From Urechis unicinctus (taxonomy: Eukaryota; Annelida; Polychaeta; Xenopneusta; Urechidae), in contig CM067355.1 of assembly GCA_034190875.2 (NCBI GenBank), positions 29,423,086 through 29,487,085 on the forward strand: a stretch of 64,000 bases of DNA, read 5' to 3'. Numbering within the stretch: the stretch's first letter is position 1; each line of letters opens with the position of its first letter. The position numbers and the translations under genes were made by a program. Shown here one piece after another: positions 25,206-39,039 of the stretch. The notes under the pieces are model-generated. The model was not told the DNA's origin. It saw only the letters and a program-made list of their open reading frames with translations, and made no database searches.

Positions 25206-27255
25206 ATGGTTTGTCGTAGCGTCTTGTAAAAACTCATATTCACCGAATAGTTTGGGAGCATTCTATGCTCCGACCCATCATATGCTTCTGCATATCTTTC
25301 AAAGCACCGAGACCGTTTAGTTCACTGATTTTCCTTATTACCCGACAGCTGGTCCGCTTGAACCCTTTCCTATTAGCCAGCTAAGTAATAAGTGCTCTCG
25401 AATATATTTAAACAAATCGCTTATCATTCAACCGCATTCATTCTTAACTAGCCGTGGATATCTGTGTGTCACTTTATTGGCTTGACATAACAGCAGCAGT
25501 CGGTTATATCTTCCATCGTGCTCATCATTGCACCCAATTTGCAGCGATTATATTTTGCTCGAAAATATGTTTAGCTCAATAATGATCAAAATCTTCGCGC
25601 AACTAAAATAATCGATTGATGGAGCTCTGTTGGAAAATGAAGCTCATGACGAGTCGTCATCATTTACTTATAGCGTGCACTATCTGACTATTGTTCGGTG
25701 CCACAGTTGATATTGGTTTTACATACATACTCTGCTTGCTCAGTACGAACCATCTCAACTAACCAGCCAAGGCACTCGTCCTGATGGCTTTTCATCTGCC
25801 AAATGTTGATCTGTAGCACCTATGCGATGGGAAACAATACCCATTAACTGCGCTTTGATGCCGGCTGAGGTTCTTGTTGGCCTTAGATAACAAATGAACC
25901 TATAAGTGGCACATTTGTGTATTGGCATTGCCTGGTGCAGTGTGCATTCTTAGGGCAATCCTTCGAGAACGCATTGAATAACAAAACTGTGGAACATGTG
26001 CCATTAATGGAGGTTATAAAGACTAGACCAACTATTTGACGTTGAGGAGTTGTGAATACAAGAACACAGTTCTTTTATTTGTATGTTAGTGTGTCTATAT
26101 ATTTAACAAATTCTGTGTGAAAGGTTTAGTGAACAATGTAAATAGCATTCAATGATCTCTATAGAAATAGCTTGAAATGAACACATTGATCAATCTGCAA
26201 AATGATAAGTACTTTGAGCCAAATCAAGACGTTCAAATGCTAAAAGTAGGATATAATACTACATACATGGTCATAAACAGGCGAATGCATGCAGTCTGTT
26301 CCTGTTAGGTTTGCCGGAAAAATGCATAAATGACAAAGCACCAGTCAGTTATAAAAGAAATATAGCCAGGTTTTAGTCCCAGTAGAATATGTCTCTGACT
26401 AACGTGACTCTATATGATGGCCTAACGAGGTAAAGCTAGTAGTGAAATATGGGGTTTATGCCGATTTAATTACGCATTCGACGCAATGTGCCGGTCGGCG
26501 CATGGTTCAGGAGCATTGCCGTTGCTGGGATCTAAGTGCTGTCTGTAGGAGAGCAAAACGTTTCTCATTACTGGAAGGGAATTTTATTCATCAGCAAAGT
26601 ATCTTTGCAAATCGCAGAACAGCTGATAAATAGCTGGATTGTATGTTAATCGGCGTTTCTCTGTTCTATTCTCAGCACAATTTGTTTATGAACGAATTCG
26701 GTTGTATTGTGGCATAAATAAATAACGAAGGCTATTCCAATAACTATTTCAATGACCACAGATCGCATAATATGAAACCTAGCAGTACTTAGGTTGGCTT
26801 TTTGGGCACCGGGGATATGCAACAATGCTCACAAAGCTGTTAGTGATCTGTCCAAAATAGTCTTGTTCGCTTTCCGGAATCGTTTAATATCTGAGGAGAG
26901 GATAAAAAAAACATACAAGCTTGAATTGTTTATGTGTGCCCCAAGGTTTTATAAACACGGCAATTTCTTTATTTGCAAAGTGTCACGATTTTATAGACAA
27001 GTTTTGAAGAACGAATTAGTCGCAACAGCTGCTGAAGACAATCGTATATTCTTGCAAAGCCATTAGAAAAGATTGGATGCGAAGGCTTTGGCTGCTGACA
27101 TTTTCTCAACAATTTGCCACCAATTTCAACGCGCCGATAAGCTTGACAAGAGACTAAGTTCCATTATCAAAGTCAGCAGATGCTTGCACTGACAAATTGG
27201 CCTTCATGTATTGCAATACACTAAACGTTGGTTGACAAAGTGTACAAATATCGCA

Positions 27256-27355
27256 NNNNNNNNNNNNNNNNNNNNNNNNNNNNNNNNNNNNNNNNNNNNN
27301 NNNNNNNNNNNNNNNNNNNNNNNNNNNNNNNNNNNNNNNNNNNNNNNNNNNNNNN
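27256..27355. other. Assembly gap, exactly 100 N
   Basis: One hundred N, the conventional length for a gap of unknown size. Left of it is the end of old unit C; right of it is the young macrosatellite, starting in mid-unit. Both flanks are tandem repeats, so the true distance, copy number and even adjacency are uncertain. Two reading frames run through the N run and are meaningless. Confidence 0.98.
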
Positions 27356-30300
27356 ACTAAGAGCAAATACCTCGTGTTCGCCTCCTACCAGCAATCATCA
27401 TTATTGGGCCGAGCATTCGCCATGCGACATATCGCATAGTGCTCTTATATGCGGATTGCGTTTCGTGAAGCCCGTTTGCAATACCCGTTAGCTTTGCGTT
27501 TCACGTCTCTGTGTACACTAAGGGCTCTTATTACATCCGCAAGCGTGACCACAATATCGATCTTGCTTCAGCCACTGCGACCTGCTTACCCCAACCTGCC
27601 AATCTATTCCGGCCATCCTTCGACTGTGAATTGCAAGGTTGTACACATGTATTGATTAAATCATTGTGATGTTTGTCAATTATTTCATTATGCTTTTACA
27701 GCTAGATATGGTACATGTCGCAAAGGATGTGGGTAGTTACACATTTGATTAAAGGCGCTCAAGTAGCGTTTGTAACTGCTGACGCCGTTTTATATGTATT
27801 GAAATATTGACAATCGAACTCAGAAAAAAAGTGTCCATCACGAGTTTTGTTTAACTCGAGACTGACGGCAACATATGTTCAGATATAATAAAATGATCAC
27901 ACACACATATCGCTCTCATAGGTGAAATATATGACACTTGACCGAATCCACCTACAATGACTCCATTCTTGCTGCTCACTTGAGGCATTTCATTGAAATT
28001 GTATTTTGCCTGTTATTACGTCTAAACTCAGTGTTAAGGCCATCCCTCCCTAATAACCAAGATATCGACTTCAGTATTGGCGTTGATGAAATAATGCACA
28101 TCATTAACAATTTCATTGCATCTTTTGTTATATGGAGTTGCTGATGACGCGTAGAAGGGTCTCTACAAATTGACCGTCGCAAGACGGATCGAAAACCTAG
28201 AACCACGCTTATGCAGAAATCACGACCTACATATGGTCTTTTCTTGAATAACCATAAATGCGCCCATGCCGGAAACCCAACTACAATTATACCATCTTAT
28301 TTAGTTTGCAATTCATAAAATCGTTGTGACACGTTGACGAAATCGTAAAACAGTAATAAAATATTAACCAATTACCACACATTACAGTAAAACAGATGAA
28401 AAATGCAAGCTAATAACTTTCCCGTTTTCGGTAGAATCTTCTGACAGTTATGCTAACAAGCCAAAAACAATAATTCTATAGATCGTCAAAGTCAGAGAGT
28501 TTTATTTCGACACGGAAACTGTCAAATTTGGAAGCGTCCTTTGACAGATTCTCTTCCTTTCAACATGCGTTGTCTTCTTGTCCTGCGTCTTTCTACCATT
28601 GTAGGCGCAACGACTGTTTTCAGAATCATCATGCTACGAGGCGACTGCTAGATTAGAGGAATAGATTAAACTATTGGTAATCTTTGTTTTTTGTTGGGCG
28701 TTGGAGCTGATAGATGAGTCTCTATACGCTGGAAGCTATTCATCGCGTCGTCGAGCATCGGGACTCGTTCACATATGCTAATGGAGCACGTTCCCGAAAA
28801 GATGGCCCTTTTGATGCGATGCATGTCCTGTGGATCACTCGCACAAATTGGCATTTTCTAACAAGCTTCATGCTTTTTGAAGTGCTGTCAATGCATCATC
28901 ACGCCGTCGAACCCACTTAGTAAGGGCATCCGTGTCACCTACTTTCTGACGAACGTTCTTGGCATTTTGTTGCTCTTCAAGAGAGTTACAATCTCTGCAA
29001 ACCTAATGGATTAAGTAGTGAGCCGAAGAGTCTCAACTGAAGGGGATATAAACGAGCACAGGGTTTAGCGTCACATTGACTGCTGACACTTTAACTATGT
29101 TCACTCGCCATTGCGGTTGCAGTCTTAACTGGTCGCCAATCCCAACCCACGATTTCACCTTCTTATGTGATATGGTACTGTCAATCCGATGCTCTATTCA
29201 AAGACCTTATTCATCGATGTAAACGGCGAATTCACAACCAATATCAATGTAACTACACCAATATCACAAAAAGTGTTTACAACTACCCGAGTACAGTTAA
29301 AACCCGTAAAATATGGTATTAATGCTGACAACCGATTAGCACGCAATACAATAACTGAGACTGCTTTGAAGCATGTTGTTGCTTATAAGGTCGTTTATAC
29401 ATTAAAGAAATTGAAATTACGCCTGCGTTAATTTAACTTGATCAATATAAAACTGCAAATTCGTTTTAGACCGGTGATTATTTTATGAATATGTTTTCAG
29501 AGTTGATTAATCGTGTAATGCACATTTTCATTGCTCCCTAAAATAAATTGAATAATATTACAGCATATGTGTTGGCATCTCTAAATGTAAATCGTGTACA
29601 TGCCCATTATTTTACGAAAATGATTTGTCTGATGACTCAATATTTTCATTCTCAGTTATCGGTTTTGAACACGAAAATAAAACTTACCTAACTAATGTGG
29701 TTTGCCCATGTTCCACATGTCGGTATGAATCATTGTCAACTATTGCGATAGGACCATTCCTTCAAGCTGGTAATGTTTTTAATCACTGATGATCATGCGT
29801 GTTTTGCAGATAGATTGTGTCTGACAAATACACATAATGTTTGACATTGGCGTGAAATAAATTCCTCATTGTTGTAGCGCATGACACATAGCTTATTGCA
29901 GTCACCACGCGAATGAACAAATACAATAAGCCTCTCCGTAATATTGCGACGGCGAGCGCGTCACATTCTTATGGTGCATGGACACGAGCCATTTAAAACC
30001 AGTTCCCTAACCAACTATTTGAATTAAATACAATCACTGCCATCCAGGGAATAGCGACTTAATTTATTATCACAAATTTGACAAAAGTATCTCCAAGGTG
30101 GTTGTAGGTGTTTCATGTAATGTTTTGCACGAATCTATACAAAATACTAATGCTCCAATAAGTATGATCGTTGGATGCTGTATATAATCTCACATCCAGA
30201 CTGTGATATATTCCTCATAAGTGCTGGTGGTTACATGGTTTTTCTGCAATCAGTGTACTTGTATATTCTGTGTGACATTATACCCCACGGTCCCTCAATG

Positions 30301-30704
30301 ACAGCGATTTCCGATATTATTGATTATTGTTGTCTGACTGTACAAGCTGCCAGAACGGTCGAAAATGTTTTAATTGCTCTTCCGTCGTATTTATACTGAT
30401 TGTCGACACAAACTACCTTTCCATTATCCGTAACTATTTGCGAAGGCAAAATTGATGTCGTTGATATGCCGTATTTGGGTTTTCAACGCAATTAAAACAA
30501 CAAATTATACCATAATGTAAGACTCATACTAAGTATTGTTGATGTGATATATTCGCCTATGCGCAATGAGATAAAGAGTAACAACAAGTTTGTTCTTTTC
30601 CGTACAGCCTATTGTTAGCTTGCTAGTTTACAACTGTTGGCATTCAGTCATTCATAATATAATTCTTAATGCTCAGTATATCCTTGTAACTGCGTTAAAT
30701 TAAT

Positions 30705-30756
30705 GCACACACAGCCACTCGTACGCACGCACACATGCACACACGCACACACTCAC
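30705..30756 (+). repeat. CA-rich tract in T1
   Basis: Imperfect CACA/CGCA repeat. It recurs in T2 and T4 and is absent from T3, where an 808-bp deletion removed it. Confidence 0.8.
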
Positions 30757-33700
30757 TCCCTTTATTACCTGCTATTGAATAACCCAAGCTCGCAAGGTAT
30801 CATATGTACATTGGGGGAATGTTGCCAATGATTACCGTCAAATATCTTAAACATCACTACTCAAGCTAGTAGTATTTATGACCACATGGTAGTACAACCT
30901 ACATTTTCGCAGTTGACTGCCAAAAATTAATACTTCCATTAAATTCCATGAGTGTATTTATATATTTTAGGTTTTAGATATTTTAAGATATGATCTGGCA
31001 TCGTTCAGTTTATTTCAGATACCATTCTAAATCAAAGCACATCGGGCCTGGTATAACTGTTGATCCTCATAATTATGCCAGCAATTTAATGAATCATTAT
31101 TTGAAACAACGGAAATGTTGAGGCAGGAATTGATATTCCAAATTGTCAAAGGATCAATAAGAAAAGAAAAATGCACTGCATCATCTATTATGGCAAGAAA
31201 CTAATAACAATGTTGGTTCAAGCACACATTTCACGTCCGTAAAACGAAATGTTTTCCACTGGTTCCGCAATTAGTTTGACATTCTTGGCGCCACATGATT
31301 TTGTGGTACCATAAACCAAGCATTTCTTTTCGAAGAAACCATTCATGTCGGTAACGGATTACCCATGTAATATCATACAGTAACTAACGGCATTTCACAT
31401 CGAATCAGATTGTGCAGATCTATTTTCAGACTTTGTAGAAAGATATCATGGATCATATGTACTATAGCGATTGCACCTTGATGAATTTTGACAATACACG
31501 CGGAGGTCACGTGTGTGTTGCCGGGATTGATGAATGCACACGTCAGCATGACAGACCAAAGGGCAAGCACAGCAAGCTTCAATATCTGGTTATTTGTATG
31601 CAACTCAATAGATCAGTTGTGTAAAAATTAAATGTTTGGATATTCAAAGCTAACGATTGATAAAATTGTTCGTATCATTTCACGTGATAAATGCCACATT
31701 GTCAAACCCTGTATGTAAAGGCGCTGCGCCGTGGTGAATAAGTCAAAGGTTGGACATTATCAGGATCTGCCGATTGGTACAAATGATTGCATGCACGTAG
31801 GCGAGTTTTCACGAGCATTGCGTGCATACACTTGTATTAGACATAAGCATGATATGAACCATTTCGAGTTAATTGCGCCCCGGTATAGTATTGTTTTGTG
31901 AACAGAATTATCCAAATGTGCGCTTAGTGGTTGAATGTTAGCGTTACAAATAATAGAACAGATTCAAGCATTTGTAAACGTCAATTTGATTTCGGATTTA
32001 AGACAATAATTATTGTACTGTTGGATGGTAGAGAATAAACAGAAATATTCTCTTCTTGTACAAAAAGCGTTGAACATGTTCCTAAAACTCATGCCAGAGC
32101 GTTCAGTTTCGAAACCACTCTCACTTTCAAAATATCAATATATTACATATATATATATGCCGTTTACTGTTCTTTTCCTTTAATTTCCTGTTACTTTCAT
32201 AGTTAATGCCAACAGGAATGTCCTATCTGTTAACTGCTTCGGAAATTATATTAAGACACTTTTGCCTCCAGAGCGAAGAGCAAATCATAAATATGTAAAT
32301 ATCACCGATGGGGATTATAAGAATAATTTTCGACGAGCAACTCTGCAAGTCGGTCATGCGATTCGTGGGATTTCCATCATGAGTTCGATAAGTAACTATG
32401 TTAGCTAGAGCAAACATGGGGCGGCTACAGAAGGTCGTTTAGTTAATGGAATGATATGGACATTACCATCTACTCATGCAATTTCTGCATCTACAGTACC
32501 CATTCTGTTGACAAGCTGCACGATCAGTGCTATTTGCATTCATAATGGTGTGCTGCGCATTTATCATGATCTCGCAGTAGGCCGTGATTCCTTGCTTTGA
32601 TCGCTCTGACAATGTTATAAACGGAAAGCTGATGCAAGATTGAAATTGTAAGACCTAACATGACAGGTGGTTCGGGAAATGCATTTAGAAGATAGCGCAT
32701 CACACAACGCCTACAATGATGTATAAAGGTTGATAAATGTTATAGGAGAGCGAATAGCTCAGTGTTTCCAGTGCTTCTTGTATATTGATGGCAGTAAATC
32801 CCGCAACAAATACATGCGGTGGATGACGTTTTAGGTTGTCGTTATTCATTCCATGAACCTGTGAACCATATTGTAGAATTGGATGCAATCCGAACTTCTA
32901 TTAGAAACGGATTACTTGTATTTCGGGAACCATCAATAATTTCCATCTACTGCAAATATTCCCTTGCCAGCACGCTTCACCATTTACTTACAGCAATGCA
33001 TTGGCTTGTGCACAGTGAACTGTTACATTAGCAGACAAACGTAATCTACGTTGGCGATAGAACATATACTTACCCATGGAACCAGTATCAGTCATCCAGA
33101 GTCACTTAGTGCTCATGCATTCTGGATTGTAGACGTTAATTGGAATGTGAAAACATGCAAAACACGTAATGGATAAGTGAACTTTCAAGAAAATACATAT
33201 TAAACATGGCGGTTATATTTGACGAGAACAATGGAATTCTTGCAAGAACACAGCTTAATATAGAACATGATAGTGGTGATGGCTCTGTAAATATTATAAG
33301 ACTTCAAAGCTAATTCTTCCCACACGATTCCACATTTATCGATCACTGTTGTCTGCTCCCAAACCAAAAGGGCTGGCATTGTCTTGCGGTAGATATATAA
33401 GCTGCTAAGTGTAGTTTTAGTTCATTGTGCACTGACGGATGCAGCGGCAGTAGCCTCATTGTCTAGTAGGTTGGATATGGCATAAACGTATACATTAACG
33501 TGGGCATCGGTGAGTCATATGATTGATAAGAAGTGCTTTCCTTTTTTTTCTATGCTGCAAATACCCAATAATCATTTAACATCACAGTGTTTTGGGTACT
33601 GCAATACGCATCCTTTGTTCTCATGAGCATAATGATCTTAATATTGCCACCGTACATAGTCAATGTCGACATAATCATGTGAGCGATGGTTGGTTTATTG

Positions 33701-34694
33701 CCAAAAATATAACAATAACAAAAGCAATAACCGTATGCAAATGAGACCATGCTGTTGTGCACATCCTCAAAACCTGCAATTAAATTAGTATAGTTCGACA
33801 TAAAGAACTGAGAGATAATCATATCAGCTTTTGATTCATTAGTTAACTGGCAAACAACGTACCTTCACTCAGCTGTGGGTTTCATCTCTTATCGCGCATG
33901 GCTTCCATTCATCACTCTTCATATGAAGTAAGCCGCCTCACTGACACAACAGCACTATACTGCTTTAAGTCGTATCGCATATCTAATATGGTAATGGCCC
34001 GAACGGCGGTGGACAGCAAGGATGCGTTTTCAGTAACAAAACTGAATCAATATTTGCCAGCACACGCGTCAAGTCATCGTATACCGCAGCCAAAGCATTG
34101 GTTAATGGGTGTGGTTGACGGTATAATAAGAATATGCTTTCGAGGCGAGAGAGAACGAGATCAGTTGAATGTTTACACCCTTATAAAAGTGGTAGGCGTG
34201 GCTGCTGTTGTTGCTCAAAGATGTAAAGGGGTCATGTAAGGGGATGCGCAGTATAAACACAAATGCATCTGAAAGTATACGGCCATGTTTGGGTGTAGAT
34301 TTTTCAAGAGATGTATCCAATATTGCTTGCGATCAGTTGCTTCGTTGTCAAATTAACGTGATTGGCTTCTGGGTATGGAATTTAAATCTTTCCTTCGTTA
34401 ATGTAAACCCTTTGCAAAAAGTTGCCGAAAGCCACCAACAAGTTGTTATATGTGGAGATTTTTGGCACGTTCAGTCATAGAAATACGTACTAGTTCTATG
34501 TATGATTTATAAATTAGCTTCTTGGTGAAGAACACAGTGATGTTTTTTTGTTTCATGCGGAAATCGATCACCTTGGCGATGAAATGCTCTGCGAATGTAA
34601 TATCTGAAATGAATAGAAACTGCGAAAGTGTCTATATGTCAATTTTGTTATCTTGTTTTTTTACTTCGAAGATTATACAACCATAAAGACTATC

Positions 34695-34943
34695 CTACAG
34701 ACATGATATCAAAGCGATTTGACAACTTTGTCCCCTCATTATCTTATCATGCTGGTTTATTTTAAAGCCCATGATACCTAGTTCAGAGTCACAGACTATT
34801 GAGCAGCAACAGCATAACCATAAATCTACGAAAACGACACTGACTAAAATGTGCAGCCACGCACAAGTAATAAGTGCAGATATGCGTGCCCGACTATGGA
34901 TGTAAGGGCCGTTTTTGTTCCTGAACAACGTGGTACACGTCAT
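34695..34943 (-). pseudogene. T1 copy of the 88-codon frame, shifted
   Basis: Same start and first 60-odd codons as the frames at 45666-45932 and 56286-56552. T1 lacks 13 bases near 34745, so the last third is read in another frame and ends early at 82 codons. If the frame ever coded, this copy is broken; if not, this is ordinary drift. Confidence 0.15.
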
Positions 34944-35774
34944 GATTATTCCTAATACTGTAGCTAGATGCCATCAATGAAGACATTAGTCCACATCATC
35001 AAGTAGTGGTTTGTTGCTACAATTTGATTTTGATATAATATTCATGATTAAATGAAATTATTCGTGAACGATCATCTTTGTACGTAAGGACTAAACTGTC
35101 GCATAAAATGGTCAAAACAAAACAATTTCACACCTTTTGAAAGAAACTGTATATATTTGCAAAATACTTTCCCATCCGCCCGGTCAAAATGTGCTACTAT
35201 ATTTGATATGCTGACATGAATGTCATGCGAAGGAAAACCTTTATGTGCCTGGGTAACGCATCAATAGACAGGTCATATGATATTGACCTCAACTCTACTA
35301 AATCGTACTGCAGATGGCAAGCATAGTGCTCAAAGGCGACCGGCTGTCGCCAAACTCAATAAACTTTTCCGATGCAACTTTAAAAAGCAATAGGAACAGG
35401 AATAAAGTATTGGTACCGTTGACACGGAGATCAGCATTTCATCTTTTGTTGTGTGTGTAAATATACAGTATGTATAGATACAGTGTCGCATTACGCTGAA
35501 GCAAACGTGTCATGCGGATTACGAAGAGCCACGGTACAGAAGTTTGCTCTCTTTGATAACCAGTATTTCTCCATTAGCCTCACTTTGAAGATGCCGAGGC
35601 ATCGATGCAAGTTAATATGGCGCCATGCTGTCGCCAACGATATGATTTATCAATGTCGATTCAACCGCTGCGTGGAATATCACAGCACTTAAATATCATG
35701 TTCTATACATGAACATATCTAATCGTTTCCACCGATGGGTAATGTTTTAGTAACATAGTGTCAAAATATATTGT

Positions 35775-35833
35775 GCCGCATTAGTTTATTTGTTTAATGC
35801 GGCTTAAGACGACGCAAGATATGCATGATCTTG
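35775..35833 (+). other. Two adjacent small hairpins (T1)
   Basis: gccgcatta (35775-35783) pairs perfectly with taatgcggc (35795-35803) around an 11-base loop. Twelve bases on, caagat (35815-35820) pairs with atcttg (35828-35833) around atgcatg. An aataaa word follows at 35836. Both stems are unchanged in T2 and T3. Function unknown; all copies are young, so conservation is weak evidence. Confidence 0.5.
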
Positions 35834-36297
35834 AAAATAAACTTTCATCTATATACGTACGGTAAACGGATTTCGAAATTATTGCTTTGGATGATGCCAA
35901 TTACTGTTCAGCTGTGCATCATTCATATTCATTACACCACACTAACTCCAATGACACGATGATGTGAGGCAAAAAATCTATTAAATAGCCTAACCCTACT
36001 AGAATAAGCTGCATATATTCATACTAATTTACATGACAATGTATCACTGTTGCATTGTAATAAATATGGACCACTAAGGTAGCAGACTTGGACTTTTAAA
36101 TTGTCTGGTCCTAACGGTGTTACCTAGTAATGAATGCGTCACTAGATGACAGGTTACCATGGATGCCGGTACAACCTCTGTTTGCATTGTAAAGATAAAA
36201 TATAAGATCAATCAGTTTAAAGCAGCCAAAACAGACGTCATACATGTCATCAAAGCTTACACGCGCATGTATATGTTTGCGTTGACACAAAAACGGT

Positions 36298-36308
36298 TAT
36301 ATATATAC

Positions 36309-36390
<82 letters not shown>
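36298..36390 (+). repeat. (TA)n tract in T1
   Basis: About 90 bases of nearly pure TA with one TATTATA interruption. Same position in T2 and, contracted, in T3. It creates a spurious Tyr-Ile frame. Confidence 0.95.
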
Positions 36391-36392
<2 letters not shown>

Positions 36393-38889
36393 TATAAATT
36401 TATATGTATAAATGGTGAATCAATCATTGATAACCATTTAACGGGCCTGAAATCGAGGTGCAGATCTGTGTTCCAGTAGCGCCTGTATTATCGGTGGGTC
36501 CCCTTTGGTTGACGTTTTCATACTACATAATAGAAGTTTATCACAATTTAATATATTCTAGGCGAACAAGTACTACATGCCACACAAAATGATGTGATTC
36601 GTTGCGGTATATGATGTACATGATGACGGTATAAAATACGATTATGCTCACACCTACCACAGTTCCCATGTAAACAAACGAGCAAATGACTGCGCTTTCC
36701 GGCTGGACGGTGACATATGACATCACAAAACTCAGGATCCAATGGCCGTCGTTTTTTGCACATATGCCAAAACGGTCCGAAAAGTCGATGGAAATTTTGG
36801 AAAAAAAAACCCGCAAAACGACATCTATGGTCGAAAATTTTGTCGGAAACGTCTTTCACAGGCTGAATACACCAATAACAACTTTGAATAAGAATTCGAA
36901 AATAGACGTTACTTGCACTTTAAACATGTACTCGGGTTACATTTTGTATCATTACATGTCCTCAAAGGAACGCCAAGTTTGCTTTGAGTTAAGCTAGATA
37001 AGTTGTATCCTTCCGCGAGCTTTATCCTGGAACGTTTCATAGCCTAATCGTGTTCATTAAGAGGGTGATTGCTTTGATCAGACGTGACAAGCACAATCCA
37101 TCATTTTAAAGCAGACAGGACTGCTGGGGAGAAGCTCCCGGATGAAGCGTTAATCAAAATGCTACTCTCCAGGCATGATTGCCATTTCTCTAGCCTCATA
37201 GTCAGCGGAAGTCAATTACATTTTACGGCACGAAATGGAAATGAGGTTAACCTCTGCGTATTCGTGTGGCGCTTTTAGCAAATGGCCGCAGCTAAATAGA
37301 TGCGATGTTTTCCATGTCAATTACTCGATGAATATCATATTTGATGCTATCATATACTTAATGTGTATATATTCGTAAGTGCTAAATATGTTCACATACT
37401 GTGAAGCAGGAATACAGCCAATTATATGCTTACAAGCTTATTGTACTAAAGTGTGGCCATGTGTCTTGTGGGTGTTCAAACATTTGATTATAAACAGCAA
37501 AATATGCTTTGCGCTGGATATGCTCGTATTTGCAAACGTGGATACATTAATTGCTGTGCTAAGGCACTCGGACAGCAGTCTGATGTGTATATTTCTATAG
37601 TATTATTGATGAATATTCCCTTCTCAGGCCTCCGATGTATACATAAGATTACGTGATTTGAACAACAGCCCAGGCCTTGTACACAGTGATGAACCTGAAA
37701 TTATGCAGGCTGTTAATGCATATATAATTCATCCCAGTAAGGCAGGTGAGGAACCCTCCGGTCATGAATAGTATACAACAACGATTAATTGACAAAGCAT
37801 GTTTGCGCATCTAGTATACTTAAATGCTCACCCGCTTTAGCGAATGAATGACGACTCACTGCCGCATATGACAATAATCAATCATACAGTACATGCCAAA
37901 TGGGCCCACTCTACGGAAGCTATGGTACTGTTGCGAACAAGGAGGCTTTTATTTATTTTCTTCGATTTGTACTGAGCGTTCATTTTGGGTTGAATTGTGC
38001 GGCAGTCACTGAATATCAAACAAACGTATAATGTTAGAGTTGACCGAATTAGACATTGAAATATGACGCGCCAGGCTGCTTAGCCTGTAATTAGATCCAA
38101 CACTGACGGAAGAAAGTAAAGCTACCGCGAGTTAAGAACAGGTCCGGTTTAGTTTACCTGCAGAGATTGTGGTGTTTATTGCAAAGTATCACCCAATTAA
38201 AGGCTTTCGTATGTTTAAGCTTGCATTGGCGTTGTTTGAACTATTACATAGTTGGCATTTAACCCTCGACGATCATGCGTGTTCCCCCGATCAATTATTT
38301 CAGATAAATACATACAATGATTTGCATTTACCTGTGATAACAGTCATCCCTATAGTTGACACATGGCTTAGTGCAACGTCATTAAATGTCCTTGCGTTGC
38401 AGTTCAATTTCATGATGCTTCAGTCATCATTGAGCCAAATCTTTAATCATTTGCGAAATGTTGGCCCATTTCTATATCTGTGCGTGTCATCCTCTACATA
38501 GGGACCTCATTAGTGTCACGTTGTCAGGAGGGCCGAGACGGAGACAAATATAATTAGCTAGTTCTATGGGATAATTTTGGGAATGGATTTCTCATTACAC
38601 TTATATAAAGTGTTAATTTCGTACATATCTACGTCCAGATATGTTAAAGATTAGTGCAGAAAAGAAGTGAAGATTTATCGCAACATTGACTCGTCGATTA
38701 CTTGCGGAGAAGAATGAAAATTGTTTTGCTCGTCCCGTAGTACAATGAACTCCCTTAATAATGCAATAGTGCTTCAGACATTGCTGACCATTTCAATTTC
38801 ATTCAATCTGAATAGGCACGAAAGATAAGGTTCGAATCCTATTCGTAAGTATCTTGCCCGACGAATATCTGCATTAAATTCAATTGAAA

Positions 38890-39039
38890 GGATGATAAAT
38901 CGGTATATAGGTCAGCGCCGTTTTTCTTTATATGACCCGATAAAAATGAGTTAGTTGCATCATATGTTCTTTTCTTGAGCATTTCTATTGCCCTTTTCAC
39001 TTGATCTACATTAACGTTGCACTGTAAATGGATGTCCAT
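38890..39039 (-). pseudogene. LINE RT fingers fragment, T1 copy, internally deleted
   Basis: Minus-strand translation matches the first 45-50 residues of the T2 and T3 fragments (VNVDQVKRAIEMLKK, then GHIKKNGADLYTDL) and then breaks. Compared with T2, 154 bases (49951-50104) are missing, removing the conserved LVLIPKK and NYRSI motifs. It is therefore the most eroded copy of this remnant. Confidence 0.7.

Larger units (their letters stand above)
18610..27255 (+). repeat. Old tandem unit C, cut by assembly gap
   Basis: Third visible unit of the old family; correspondences to B and A are listed there. It ends in sequence matching the end of B (26640-27255 to 17917-18550, close match) exactly where the N run begins. 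Between 19525 and 21130 it holds extra sequence including a SINE-like element. From 25205 to 26640 it shows patchy similarity to the ends of unit A and of the first partial unit but no recognisable gene; the frames at 26442-26633 and 26794-27066 have no family resemblance I can see. Confidence 0.65.

Noticed and set aside
27154-27491. Frames running through the N gap
   Set aside because: They join unrelated contigs across unknown bases.
30175-30399. Frame with hydrophobic segments found in all four units (also 41846, 53148, 63224)
   Set aside because: Changes between copies are mostly non-synonymous and T1 is frameshifted, so it behaves as neutral sequence.
30705-30756. Possible telomere-like or CRISPR-like array in the CA-rich tract
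   Set aside because: It is a simple CA/CG microsatellite with no spacers and no telomere hexamers.
31373-31603. Minus-strand frame with a signal-peptide-like start (hydrophobic residues 8-23), repeated at 43045-43275
   Set aside because: Its first codon is TTG and an in-frame TGA lies just upstream with no ATG, so in a eukaryote there is no usable start. T3 has lost part of the hydrophobic stretch and fused the end to unrelated sequence.
33898-34239. 113-codon ATG frame in T1 as a possible gene, with a second frame continuing to 34480
   Set aside because: T2 and T3 carry an extra base that shifts it, T2 has further deletions, no family resemblance. Length is expected by chance in 64 kb.
37084-37278. 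64-codon frame repeated at 48065 and 58608
   Set aside because: Begins with GTG directly after an in-frame TGA. Conservation among such young copies carries no weight, and length is within chance.
38169-38501. 110-codon frame with an LPAEI start that faintly recalls an F-box
   Set aside because: Starts at GTG with a stop upstream and no ATG. T2 and T3 have TAG where T1 has TGG. The resemblance is a handful of residues and could be chance.
38829-38839. Perfect pol III B box ggttcgaatcc, also at 49890 and 59975
   Set aside because: No A box at suitable spacing and the T stem does not pair, so not a tRNA or SINE head.
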